Assembly (NCBI GenBank): GCA_937967705.1
Contig: CALCJG010000422.1
Location: 1 to 51,660, forward strand
Direction of reading: 5' to 3'
DNA length: 51,660 nucleotides
Source: an uncultured Spirochaetia bacterium
GTDB taxonomy: Bacteria > Spirochaetota > UBA4802 > JAGODF01
The notes beneath the pieces are model-generated. The model worked only from the letters and a program-made list of their open reading frames with translations, was not told where the DNA came from and made no database searches. Numbering within the stretch: position 1 is the stretch's first letter; each line of letters starts with the position of its first letter. Shown here piece by piece: positions 1 through 7,998 of the stretch. The position numbers were made by a program, and so were the translations under genes.

Positions 1-1
1 T

Positions 2-58
2 GCCGCATCCTTTACCACAGGAGCCAGTTTTATTGTGGACGGCGGAGCCCTGGCATAG
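2..58 (+). CDS. C-terminal end of a short-chain dehydrogenase/reductase (partial)
   Basis: Only the last 18 codons and a TAG stop are inside the window. The translation ends in TGASFIVDGGALA, the classic C-terminal tail of short-chain dehydrogenases of the FabG / 3-hydroxyacyl-CoA dehydrogenase type, in which this segment forms the last beta strand and the tetramer interface. The gene runs into the 3-hydroxyacyl-CoA dehydrogenase gene 46 bases downstream on the same strand, so the two are probably co-transcribed and act on acyl-CoA or acyl-carrier substrates. The substrate cannot be told from this fragment. Confidence 0.75.
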   Translation, partial: AASFTTGASFIVDGGALA

Positions 59-104
59 CTACACTAACCAACAACGAATTGCAACTTTATGAGAGGTGCT
101 GTTT

Positions 105-1016
105 ATGAAGATTGAAGACGTAAAAAAGATACTGATCCTGGGAGCAGGAACCATGGGACAGCAGATCAGCGTTCCCTGTGCTCTGAGCGGATATGATGTA
201 GCCGTTTACGACATCAGCGAGGAGGCCCTGGCAAACGCTTCCAAAAGAATCTCTAGACTCTTGCAGTTCTTTGTATCGATCAACAAGACCACTCAGGCTG
301 AAGCCGATGCGGCCCTTAAGAGGATACATATGACGAGCAACTCTGAAGAGGCGGCTAAAGAAGCCGACATCGTCAGCGAATCTGTGCCTGAAGACCCCTC
401 CCTAAAGAGCAAGATCTTCGCGGAGTTCAACAAGCTATGCCCGGAGCGGACGGTCTTCACAACAAATTCATCCACACTCCTCCCTTCCATGATCGCCGAG
501 GCTACGGGACGGCCGGAGAAATTCCTGGCCTACCACTTCCATGACATCAGAATGACCAACGTGGTGGATATCATGCCTCATCCAGGGACATCCCCTGAAG
601 CGGTGGAATTAATCAGGGCCCTTGCAGAAAAAACCGGCCAGATGCCCATCATGATGAGCAAGGAAAACCACGGCTACGTGTTCAACGCCATGATCAGCAC
701 CCTGTTCATGACCGCTCAGACGCTGGCCGCAAGGGGTATTGCTTCAGTGGAAGACATCGACCGTGCCTGGATGGGAGTTACCCATATGCTCATGGGGCCC
801 TTTGGCATGATGGACAGCGTGGGCTTGGACACCGTCTGGCACATAACAAATTACTGGGCTCAGAAGAAAAATGACCGCCAGGCCTTGAGGAATGCCGAGT
901 TCATCAAACAGTATGTAGACAAGGGGCGTTTGGGGCAGAAGAGCAAGGGAGGATTTTATGATTATCCAAATCCCGATTTCGCCAAGCCCGACTTTCTCGT
1001 CTTTGGCAAGAAGTGA
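105..1016 (+). CDS. 3-hydroxyacyl-CoA dehydrogenase (3-hydroxybutyryl-CoA dehydrogenase-like)
   Basis: Predicted NAD-dependent oxidation of 3-hydroxyacyl-CoA (or the reverse reduction of 3-oxoacyl-CoA) in beta-oxidation or butyryl-CoA metabolism; cytoplasmic. The N-terminus carries the Rossmann motif GAGTMG at about residues 14-19 after a beta strand. The conserved NSS segment, the YHFHD histidine region and the C-terminal helical domain with ENHGYVFNAM follow. At 303 residues it has the usual length of a single-function family member, with no enoyl-CoA hydratase fusion. The ATG at 105 is preferred over the in-frame GTG at 96 because GAGAGG at 91-96 lies at a suitable distance from it. It follows an SDR gene and precedes a TetR regulator, a common layout for fatty-acid or short-chain acyl-CoA pathways. 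Chain-length preference is not visible. Confidence 0.88.
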   Translation: MKIEDVKKILILGAGTMGQQISVPCALSGYDVAVYDISEEALANASKRISRLLQFFVSINKTTQAEADAALKRIHMTSNSEEAAKEADIVSESVPEDPSLKSKIFAEFNKLCPERTVFTTNSSTLLPSMIAEATGRPEKFLAYHFHDIRMTNVVDIMPHPGTSPEAVELIRALAEKTGQMPIMMSKENHGYVFNAMISTLFMTAQTLAARGIASVEDIDRAWMGVTHMLMGPFGMMDSVGLDTVWHITNYWAQKKNDRQALRNAEFIKQYVDKGRLGQKSKGGFYDYPNPDFAKPDFLVFGKK

Positions 1017-1112
1017 GGTGATTTCATCCGAACATGCCATCAAAGCACCTTCATGGCGACTGCAGGAATTATGAAACCGGCTCCCTGTGTCGCCATGGAA
1101 TATTAACCTTTC

Positions 1113-1129
1113 TTCCAGGAAACCTGGAA
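1113..1129. promoter_or_regulatory. Inverted repeat upstream of the TetR gene (candidate operator or weak terminator)
   Basis: A perfect 7-base inverted repeat, TTCCAGG and CCTGGAA, is separated by AAA about 110 bases upstream of the TetR start and 97 bases after the dehydrogenase stop. TetR proteins usually bind short palindromes near their own promoter, so autoregulation is possible. It could also be a weak terminator of the upstream gene, although only A/T-mixed sequence follows and there is no T-run. Confidence 0.35.
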
Positions 1130-1238
1130 TAATAATCCTTGACTGGGAATCCGGTCATCGATAATCTTCGGAAACCTTATAGCATCCGTTCGATTGCTGT
1201 CCATATCATAAATCACAATTAAATCAAGAGGAAATCCC

Positions 1239-1913
1239 ATGGGGAACCCTAGCCCGAAAGCCGTGCGTAAAAACAAGATCCTTCAGGCTGCCCTGAAGAT
1301 ATTTGCAGAAAAGGGTTTTCTTGAGGCCACCATTGCAGAGATCAGCAAGGCCGCAGAAGTCTCAGAAGCAACGGTCTATGAATATTTCAAGACCAAGGAA
1401 GACCTCCTTTTCGCCATCCCCGAGGAGATCACCGAGGAGGCCTTCCTGGAATGGAAAAAGATGCTTCCCTACTTTCGTGGTACCGAGGCCAGGCTGAGGG
1501 CCATCGTTCAGGCCCATATGAATCTCTACCAAAACAATCCTCATTACTCGGCGCTGGTCATGCTTCAGCTCAAATCCAACAGGAACTTTTTAAAGACCCG
1601 TGCCTATGAGATCATCCGGGACATTGCCCGGACTCTCCTCGGCTATATTGAGGATGGAATTGCCGACGGCACCTTTAATAAGGAAACCAATCCCTATCTT
1701 GTCCGGTCTATGATTCTGGGAACGATAGAGCACCTCTGCATACGCTGGCATCTTCAGGGGGAGCCCACTAATCTCGTTGAACTCGTAGACCCCCTGCTTG
1801 ACGCGATTCTCGATGGCATCAAGATGAAACGAGCATCCAGAGGCCTTTCCCTGAACCTGAATTTTTCTGAAATGGGCCTTAAGCTGGAGAGTTCGGGGGA
1901 AAGTGAGGAATAA
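1239..1913 (+). CDS. TetR/AcrR family transcriptional regulator
   Basis: One-component DNA-binding repressor (224 residues, normal for the family). Residues about 10-56 form the TetR helix-turn-helix: an ILQAALKIFAEKGF helix, then IAEISKAAEVSEATVYEYFKTKEDLL with the recognition helix around SEATVYEYF. The remainder is a helical ligand-binding domain whose effector cannot be read from sequence. The start is supported by AAGAGGAAA upstream of the ATG. It lies directly downstream of acyl-CoA dehydrogenase genes, and TetR regulators of the FadR/PsrA kind sense acyl-CoAs, so control of fatty-acid or branched-chain degradation is a reasonable inference. A TetR-like palindrome is present upstream of the IcmF gene at the far end of the window, but no direct link is shown. 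Confidence 0.88.
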   Translation: MGNPSPKAVRKNKILQAALKIFAEKGFLEATIAEISKAAEVSEATVYEYFKTKEDLLFAIPEEITEEAFLEWKKMLPYFRGTEARLRAIVQAHMNLYQNNPHYSALVMLQLKSNRNFLKTRAYEIIRDIARTLLGYIEDGIADGTFNKETNPYLVRSMILGTIEHLCIRWHLQGEPTNLVELVDPLLDAILDGIKMKRASRGLSLNLNFSEMGLKLESSGESEE

Positions 1914-1961
1914 TCTCCGGGTATGGTACATCTGAAGAGAGATCGTTAACTTTAGCCTGAA

Positions 1962-3515
1962 TCAGAAATCAAGGGATTGAATAAAAAGATCATTGAAGTC
2001 CGGATGATTCGACAGATCCAGTACCCTGACCCCCTGACCCATCTTTTTCAGTCCATCCCGGAAAGAATCATCACGACAGATTTTCTCAGCAGCCTGAAGG
2101 CTGGTGTTCCCAAGGAAGCGGTATTCTGCCTCGGGAAAAGCCGGCAGGAATTTTAAACGGCGGAAATGATCCAGATTCAGGTTCTCACCGAAAGCCCCTG
2201 CGATGAAGACATGCCGGATATCCTCCTCCCGGCAATGCGCCTCACGAAGGAGCAGTCGGGATGCTGCATAGCTCGCCCCTTTTGCCAACTGCAGGCTGCG
2301 AAGGTCCTTCTGAGTCAGGGCCAGCCCCGATCCCAGTTCAATCCTTTTCTGCCCGTCCCGGCTGACCACAGCCCACTGTGACCTCCGATCCCCCTCACCC
2401 CTCTCAGATCGCAGGGATCCATCGTTTGCAATAATTTCCTCTTCCAGAAACATTGCCACGAGATCCATGTACCCTGTCCCGGAAATACCCACAGGACTTC
2501 CCCCCCCGAGCACCTGATAACGGATACCGGCTCCTTCCTGGAATACGTGGGTCAGGGCCCCCTCGACGGCAGTCATGCCGTACTGCATATTCATCCCCTC
2601 CAGGGCCGGCCCCATGGCACAGGATGTGGCATGGACGCCTGCATCGGCATCCATGAGGAACATTTCCCCGTTGGTCCCCAGATCGATGAAGAAACATCGC
2701 TCCGATATCCCTCCCGCCAGGACCATGCCCAGGCCCCCGGAAAAATCCCCCCCCAGAAATGCGGACACCACCGGGAGCCCCACGACCTCGCTCCCGGAAG
2801 CAAAGGTCATTCCAATATCTGCTGCGGTATAACCCTCGAAGGACCTATCCTTTATTTGATAGGGGGCAACCCCAAGGGGGGTTACATCATAATCAAAGAG
2901 AAAATAGAGCATGGCAGTATTTCCGGAAAAGACGATGCGCTCCACTTTGCCGGCATTTAAATTCCATTCCCGCACCCTGTTAGCCAGCGATCCGTCAATC
3001 CGTCGTCTCAGCATTTCCACCAGCTGATGGCGACCCGAAGGCTGCCGGGCATGGGCCACACGGGAGATTACATCATGACCGAATTTTCGCTGTGGATTGA
3101 GAAAGGAATCCGCCGGATAGGTTTCACCCCTCCGATTCACGAGGGAGATCTGAATGGACGTGGTGCCTATGTCCACTGCCAAGGCAAACGGCTCATCCCC
3201 TGTCGGCAGGGAAGCGGGTGGGATATTTCTTGTTGGAACAGCCTCGTGAAGATAGACACGGACCTCTCCCCAGAGCTCTGCCTGGCAGGAGAGTCTGAGT
3301 CCCGCATCAGAGCCTGTACGGGCAATCTCGCTCTCTGACCTGGGACTGAGTTCTCCCTCCGCCCGCAGCAGACACTTACCGCAAGTGCCGCTGCCTCCGC
3401 AGGGGGTGGGGATATCCCGTCCCATCTCAAACAGTGCCTCAGCCAGAGTCAGGGGCCCGGCAAACTCTCTCCGCTCATTTCCCGGGAAAACAGTCAGGGC
3501 GATAGTCTTCTTCAT
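1962..3515 (-). CDS. [2Fe-2S] ferredoxin-ASKHA protein, reductive activator of corrinoid proteins (RACE-like, DUF4445)
   Basis: Proteins of this architecture reduce inactive cob(II)alamin on corrinoid proteins in an ATP-dependent way. Numbered from the ATG at 3515, an N-terminal [2Fe-2S] domain has Cys39-x5-Cys45-x2-Cys48 and Cys77, the plant-ferredoxin pattern. It is followed by a long ASKHA-type ATPase region with ALAVDIGTTSIQISLV at about residue 112, FIDLGTNGEMF, ISGTGYMDL and IAGAFGENL. The length (517) fits the family. An in-frame GTG at 3536 would add seven residues; GGGAGG sits only two bases before the ATG, so the start is uncertain. No methyltransferase or corrinoid protein lies beside it, so its client is elsewhere in the genome or, less likely, a B12 mutase such as IcmF. 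Confidence 0.82.
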   Translation of the reverse strand: MKKTIALTVFPGNERREFAGPLTLAEALFEMGRDIPTPCGGSGTCGKCLLRAEGELSPRSESEIARTGSDAGLRLSCQAELWGEVRVYLHEAVPTRNIPPASLPTGDEPFALAVDIGTTSIQISLVNRRGETYPADSFLNPQRKFGHDVISRVAHARQPSGRHQLVEMLRRRIDGSLANRVREWNLNAGKVERIVFSGNTAMLYFLFDYDVTPLGVAPYQIKDRSFEGYTAADIGMTFASGSEVVGLPVVSAFLGGDFSGGLGMVLAGGISERCFFIDLGTNGEMFLMDADAGVHATSCAMGPALEGMNMQYGMTAVEGALTHVFQEGAGIRYQVLGGGSPVGISGTGYMDLVAMFLEEEIIANDGSLRSERGEGDRRSQWAVVSRDGQKRIELGSGLALTQKDLRSLQLAKGASYAASRLLLREAHCREEDIRHVFIAGAFGENLNLDHFRRLKFLPAFPEAEYRFLGNTSLQAAEKICRDDSFRDGLKKMGQGVRVLDLSNHPDFNDLFIQSLDF

Positions 3516-3547
3516 AGCCTCCCAGCATTGCCTCACACAAAAGGGAG

Positions 3548-4051
3548 TTATCTCCCGGGTTTGTTGCAGGCAAGATCAATTCGATCGGCGATCTCTCTGG
3601 AGAGAGCGTCCATATACTCAGGAAAGGACAGTCCCTGTTCCGAAATGATCTCACAGGGAAGGTTCTTTTTAAGGAGGGGACCCAGTATACGGAGGGTGGT
3701 GTGATATCGCCGCGCTCGTAATGAGATGCTTCCCATCAGGGCATAGTCCGCCTCGAAACGCTGGGCCAGTTTTCTGGCCCTTTCCGGAGAGATCTTCCGG
3801 AGATTTATTCCATCCTCGGTAATCACGTTCTCAAGCTCCATCACGGGCACGATCGCGTATTTCCTCTTAAGTAGCTCCCGCATTACCGATTCCCGTAGCA
3901 GACGGTCCTGCACGTCGTTGATCGCCGAAGAGCGAAAACCCAGAACGAGAATTTTTTTTCCGGCAGTCCCTCCGTTCACCGAAAGGATGGACCCTGCAAA
4001 AAAACCAAGGGCGAGGACCGCACTCATGGCAATGATCATCATCTTCTTCAT
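3548..4051 (-). CDS. Small exported protein, CsgG/TolB-N-like fold (unknown function)
   Basis: A 167-residue protein with an N-terminal signal peptide (MKKMMIIAMSAVLALGFFAGSIL, hydrophobic core residues 5-22). The mature part reads KKILVLGFRS, then helices rich in Arg/Glu, then ALMGSISL. This alternation resembles the nucleotide-free alpha/beta domain of CsgG, FlgO and LpoB-type periplasmic lipoproteins, where a predicted strand IVPV..LENV is followed by the AxxFEADYALMGSI element. There is no lipobox cysteine, so it is expected to be soluble in the periplasm. A good ribosome site (GGGAG, six bases before ATG) supports the start. It lies 35 bases downstream of the UAP1-like gene and just before the corrinoid-activator gene, probably in the same operon. 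The function is not recognised; the fold comparison is inference. Confidence 0.6.
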   Translation of the reverse strand: MKKMMIIAMSAVLALGFFAGSILSVNGGTAGKKILVLGFRSSAINDVQDRLLRESVMRELLKRKYAIVPVMELENVITEDGINLRKISPERARKLAQRFEADYALMGSISLRARRYHTTLRILGPLLKKNLPCEIISEQGLSFPEYMDALSREIADRIDLACNKPGR

Positions 4052-4086
4052 GGCATTCTCCCGTCTAGATTATCCGCATTTGGGCA

Positions 4087-5466
4087 TTACTCCAGATACA
4101 GGGCTTCCTGTTCCGGAACCTCAAGTCCCGCAGGAATATCCTCCGCTTCCACGGCTAAAAGGGGAGATATCTCCACCACCCGAACGGAATCAGTTATTTT
4201 TATACACCTTTCAGCCAGCCAGCGCCGGAACATCCGGTCCATCAGCTTACAGGATGTCTCCACGGAGTCCTCGCCCGCACTGTTTTTTACCGGTCCGAAC
4301 TCGCTTTCCCTCTCAGTTTCAAATACCAGATCCCTGTCCGTCATGAGCAGGGCATCGAAAACAAACTTTTCAAACTTCATCCCCGGGGTGTTCTCCCCTC
4401 CCTGAGGGCTGTAACGCCGGATCATCTTCCTGGCAATATGGTAAGGAAGGGACAGCACCCCTCCGGTGATCCTCTCTATGAACTCAAGCTTGAAAAGGTG
4501 TATAGCCGGATTCCCCATGTTGTATCGAAGATTTCCCTCGGCATCCCGCTCCTGCTGTTTTTCTCGGGAAAGATCGGAATATTCTGCTATTCCGATTCCC
4601 CCTTTTCGGAAATGGACGAAGACCCCCACCTTCTCATCAGGACTGGTTTTCTTTAATGCCTTGCTGGAGACGTCGATATCCCCAAGGATATGAAAACCGA
4701 TGAAGGCAGGATCAATTATCCTGACAAGGGGATTGTCCACCTGGAAATAGGAGATGGTCTGTATCCCCCGTTTCTTAAGAATCTCCAGAATGCCCGAATC
4801 GGCAAGAGCGGACAGGCTTCCGCCATGACCGTCGGGATTCTTGAAGAGTGTGCAGGGACTCTCCAGGATGAGCTTCCCCGATTCATCCAGGGAGGGGATC
4901 ATGTTTTGCGGAAAAATAAAGACATCGCCTTCCGGCAGACCGAAGAAACCGCGGTTCCTGAAATAAGTCATGGTCTCATCGTGATTGTCCCTAGACGTCA
5001 TTATCATCCAGGGCAGGGAGGTCTTGTATTTTTGGGAATACTTGCAGATCTTTTCGGCGTGAATCTGAAACAGCGTTTTTCCCGAAACAGGAGCCACCGG
5101 GTACATTCCCTTGGGACCGTCGTATCCCAGGCGTGTGCCCTGCCCTCCTGCCACGAGGAATGCCGCCACCTTCCCCTGTCTGAGATGTTCCTCCCCGGCA
5201 GATCTTGCTTTTGCATATTCCCGCAGATCCGCATCACTTTCCGGGAGAGCCCTGTAGGGCGCCGGCTCGAAATCCGTATCATGATGCCCCTCAGAAAGGG
5301 ACTGCTGGTAAAGGGATTTTATGAGTTCAAAATCCACCGCCAACAATTCCTCGAGGAGGGTTCTTCGCTGAACATCACTGAGATCCTCCCAGTACAGAAA
5401 TAGGTGACCTTGGCCTTCGTCATACACGCGCTGTATCAGTTGTTCATAGCCAGGATAGGATATCAT
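4087..5466 (-). CDS. UAP1/UDPGP-type nucleotidyltransferase (UDP-N-acetylglucosamine or UDP-glucose pyrophosphorylase)
   Basis: Predicted to make a UDP-sugar from UTP and a sugar-1-phosphate. Residues 104-120 hold the signature AGGQGTRLGYDGPKG, which binds the UTP phosphates, followed by KTLFQIHAEKI. NPDGHGGSLSAL (uridine and sugar binding) and the SYFQVDNPLVRIIDP segment with its metal-binding Asp lie in the middle, and the C-terminal half has the KFEKFVFDAL helix typical of the eukaryote-like UAP1 family. Length 459 matches this family rather than bacterial GlmU or GalU. Its start codon overlaps the stop of the upstream flavoprotein by four bases (ATGA), indicating translational coupling. 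Whether the sugar is GlcNAc-1-P or glucose-1-P is not decided. Supply of precursors for LPS, peptidoglycan or, if UDP-glucose, glycan storage are options. Confidence 0.85.
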   Translation of the reverse strand: MISYPGYEQLIQRVYDEGQGHLFLYWEDLSDVQRRTLLEELLAVDFELIKSLYQQSLSEGHHDTDFEPAPYRALPESDADLREYAKARSAGEEHLRQGKVAAFLVAGGQGTRLGYDGPKGMYPVAPVSGKTLFQIHAEKICKYSQKYKTSLPWMIMTSRDNHDETMTYFRNRGFFGLPEGDVFIFPQNMIPSLDESGKLILESPCTLFKNPDGHGGSLSALADSGILEILKKRGIQTISYFQVDNPLVRIIDPAFIGFHILGDIDVSSKALKKTSPDEKVGVFVHFRKGGIGIAEYSDLSREKQQERDAEGNLRYNMGNPAIHLFKLEFIERITGGVLSLPYHIARKMIRRYSPQGGENTPGMKFEKFVFDALLMTDRDLVFETERESEFGPVKNSAGEDSVETSCKLMDRMFRRWLAERCIKITDSVRVVEISPLLAVEAEDIPAGLEVPEQEALYLE

Positions 5467-6053
5467 AGGTCTTCTCCTTGCAATCGCTGTAAATATTTCC
5501 TGCCGGTCTCCAAAGCCTTTTGCAAGAAGGCCTCCGGGACATCTCCCTCAGTCTGATAATCAAGGTTGGGAATCAGAATATAATCCTCCTCACAGGGTTC
5601 AAACCCCAGGGATTTGAAAAAATGCCGGATCACTGTAACGGCCGGACGAAACATATCGTGATAATTACCCCCCCCAACAGCGATGAACAGCCCCGCCCTC
5701 CTCTTTCCGGGAGGCTGCTTATCCCTCCTGGACATCTCCCAGAGAGCCTGACAGCGGTCGATAAGAATTTTCAGCGGGCCCGTCAGGGATGAGAAATAGA
5801 GAGGGGAGGAGATAGTGATAAAATCGGCGCTCAGGAACTCTTCATAGAGGAGGTTCATATCATCCCGGAAAATGCAGTCCAGTCTGTCACGACAATAACC
5901 GCAGGCGGTGCAGGGGTTGATGTTCTTATCATAGGCATGTACGCGGAGTATATCCGCCTTACCCTCAAAGGATTCCAGAAAAACATTGTGCAGCCGGGAT
6001 GAAGTTCCCTCCCGATGAGGACTGCCGAAAAGGGAGAGGATTTTCCAGGGCAT
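5463..6053 (-). CDS. Iron-sulfur flavoprotein / NADPH-dependent FMN reductase-like protein
   Basis: A 196-residue flavodoxin-fold redox protein. The N-terminal loop LSLFGSPHREGTSSRL is the FMN phosphate-binding segment of the FMN-reductase superfamily. Cys48-x2-Cys51-x2-Cys54-x5-Cys60 (CTACGYCRDRLDC) is the compact cysteine motif that carries a [4Fe-4S] cluster in iron-sulfur flavoproteins (Isf). SPLYFSSLTGPLKILIDR is the conserved flavin-contact and dimer segment. It should be a cytoplasmic electron carrier or quinone/oxygen reductase; the partner is unknown. GGAG five bases before the ATG supports the start. It begins 11 bases after the PIN/TRAM stop and overlaps the UAP1-like gene by four bases, so the genes are co-translated. 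Confidence 0.8.
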   Translation of the reverse strand: MPWKILSLFGSPHREGTSSRLHNVFLESFEGKADILRVHAYDKNINPCTACGYCRDRLDCIFRDDMNLLYEEFLSADFITISSPLYFSSLTGPLKILIDRCQALWEMSRRDKQPPGKRRAGLFIAVGGGNYHDMFRPAVTVIRHFFKSLGFEPCEEDYILIPNLDYQTEGDVPEAFLQKALETGRKYLQRLQGEDL

Positions 6054-6063
6054 ATCGGCTCCG

Positions 6064-7068
6064 TCAATCTTCCTTCAATCGGGCAAAAATCATTCTTCCT
6101 GCTGTTGTCTGCAAAACCGATGTAACGGTCACCTCCACGTCGGAGTTGAGCCGCTTTCTTCCGTTTTCTACGACCACCATCGTCCCGTCATCCAGGTACC
6201 CTATGGCCTGATTCGGATCCTTCCCTTCCTTGAGGAGAGAAACATGCATCTCTTCCCCCGGCAGGACTATAGGTTTCAGGGCATTGGAGAGCTGATTGAT
6301 ATTGAGGACTTTTACCCCGTGAAATTCTGCTACCTTGTTCAGATTGAAATCATTGGTGATGATGCGCGCCTTCATCACCTTAGCCAGCTTGACCAGCTTG
6401 GAATCCACTTCGCTGATTTCGGGAAAATCCATATCGGAAATCTTTACCATGATGGATTGATCCTTCTGCATTTTGTTGAGAATATCCAGCCCCCGTCTCC
6501 CCCGGTTCCTTTTAATTGAATCGGCTGAATCAGCAATCATCTGCAGCTCATTCAGCACAAAGTTCGGTATCACAAGTATACCCTCGATGAAATCCGTATC
6601 ACAGATATCGGCGATCCGGCCGTCTATGATGACGCTGGTATCCAGTATTTTATAGGAGATTCCGCTTTCTTTCCCCTCTTCCCCGCGAGAGGGAGCAATT
6701 TTATCAAACACCGAAATATCCTCGTTGTTGATGACGAAGAACAGGGCGCAGGCAAATCCCATCACATGAAAAACTACAGCTTTTACGATCGGCAGATAGC
6801 CTTTAACCTGGGGGATATCAAAAGTGGAGAGAGCCATGGAAATCAGCCCCCCCAGAGCCAGACCAATGGCAAGGCCGAACAGTGCCGCAACCAGCGCCCT
6901 TGTCGACAGGGAATGGGAAACATATTCTATACCGATAATTAATGCCAGGGTCCCACCCGCTGAAATCACACCTGCAATCAGAGCTGCCACAAACGAGACA
7001 TCCCAGTAATAGAGCACCGAAAAAAGGACTGAAAGCGCAATGAAGATAACTCTTAATAATAAAATCAT
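6064..7068 (-). CDS. Membrane-anchored PIN/TRAM domain protein (YacL-like)
   Basis: 334 residues in three parts. Residues 1-112 contain four hydrophobic segments (roughly 1-20, 25-48, 57-80, 93-112). Residues about 138-255 form a PIN nuclease domain beginning [13 protein letters not shown], with acidic residues Asp143, Asp149, the VLNELQ glutamate and the TNDFNL aspartate placed as in metal-dependent PIN ribonucleases. Residues about 270-334 form a TRAM beta-barrel, a predicted RNA-binding fold. This is the YacL family common in Gram-positive bacteria and spirochaetes; its cellular role is poorly known. AAGGAG nine bases before the ATG supports the start. It sits 209 bases downstream of carD, the usual neighbour for this family. 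Confidence 0.9.
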   Translation of the reverse strand: MILLLRVIFIALSVLFSVLYYWDVSFVAALIAGVISAGGTLALIIGIEYVSHSLSTRALVAALFGLAIGLALGGLISMALSTFDIPQVKGYLPIVKAVVFHVMGFACALFFVINNEDISVFDKIAPSRGEEGKESGISYKILDTSVIIDGRIADICDTDFIEGILVIPNFVLNELQMIADSADSIKRNRGRRGLDILNKMQKDQSIMVKISDMDFPEISEVDSKLVKLAKVMKARIITNDFNLNKVAEFHGVKVLNINQLSNALKPIVLPGEEMHVSLLKEGKDPNQAIGYLDDGTMVVVENGRKRLNSDVEVTVTSVLQTTAGRMIFARLKED

Positions 7069-7277
7069 ATTGGATTACTCCTTCCCATTGGGATAGTGTA
7101 AGACGCCTGACAGGGGATTCTCCGGATTTACGATGCAAGAGGCGGTCCTAGTATTGCAGAAAAATGCGAAACGGCTCCCTCTCGTCTCATCGGCCATAAA
7201 CAGATACTCAACGTCCGAAGGAGATGATCCCTGTATAAAAACAGTATTATAGCTTTTCTCTGACGGTCTTGGGGGTA

Positions 7278-7760
7278 TCAGGTAGAGGATAAGGCCTCGG
7301 ATACCAGATTTCCGGCATCCTCAACATCTATGTTTTTTGACAATGCAATCTCGTGTATGACCAGCTGATAGGCACTCTCGTAGAGCTTCCTTTCCATGAT
7401 GGAAAGCTCCTTTTCCTTTCCACGGCGGTAGAGATCCCTTGCAACCTCGGAAACCTCGTAAATGGATCCGCTTTTCACCTTATCAATGTTGTTCTGATAT
7501 CGGAGCTTCCAGTCATCCTCTGTTACCACATCGAGCTTTTTCATCAGATTCAACACCTTGGTGATGTCCTTCTTAGGAATAACGCTCCTCAGACCGATGC
7601 TTTCCGCCTTATCCACCGGTATCATGACCTTCATTCCACTGTTGATGATGGTGATTAAATAAAACTCGTTTCTCTTTCCCAAAACGACCTTTTTCTCAAC
7701 AGCATCAATAATACCAACACCATGCATCGGATACACTACCCTGTCGCCTACCTTAAACAT
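7278..7760 (-). CDS. carD: CarD family transcriptional regulator
   Basis: An RNA-polymerase-binding transcription factor of 160 residues. The N-terminus [18 protein letters not shown] is the hallmark of the CarD/TRCF-RID Tudor-like domain (about residues 1-60), which contacts the RNA polymerase beta subunit. The C-terminal part is helical, with the [11 protein letters not shown]...[25 protein letters not shown] pattern that binds near the -10 element in mycobacterial CarD. The start at 7760 is chosen because AGGAG lies seven bases upstream and the family begins here; a longer reading frame upstream to 7829 has no homologous sequence. CarD stabilises open complexes at many promoters, including rRNA promoters, in bacteria with slow promoter opening; that role here is inferred from the family. 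Confidence 0.93.
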   Translation of the reverse strand: MFKVGDRVVYPMHGVGIIDAVEKKVVLGKRNEFYLITIINSGMKVMIPVDKAESIGLRSVIPKKDITKVLNLMKKLDVVTEDDWKLRYQNNIDKVKSGSIYEVSEVARDLYRRGKEKELSIMERKLYESAYQLVIHEIALSKNIDVEDAGNLVSEALSST

Positions 7761-7998
7761 ACACTGCTCCTGAGAAATTCCAACTGACAGCACAGCTCCT
7801 TTCTGCCCATGACTGATGAATAATATCATTTACTATAATCAAAATAATGTAAAAGAAGAGAGCCAATCTGTCTTTAATTCTGCATATCCCCAAAACAAGC
7901 TATAAATACATTTTTGATATTATACCATATACATCTTGAGATTCAACAATAATTTTGGGGATAGACCATTTTTCCCCGGTTATGCCTTGAATCTCCCC

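Noticed and set aside
4690..5403. 237-residue plus-strand frame
   Set aside because: It is the complement of the UAP1-like coding region, whose motifs are intact on the minus strand.
7230..7245. CTGT...ACAG palindrome upstream of the PIN/TRAM gene resembling a LexA box
   Set aside because: The arms are separated by six bases rather than the eight of the E. coli-type SOS box, and the gene is not a known SOS gene.
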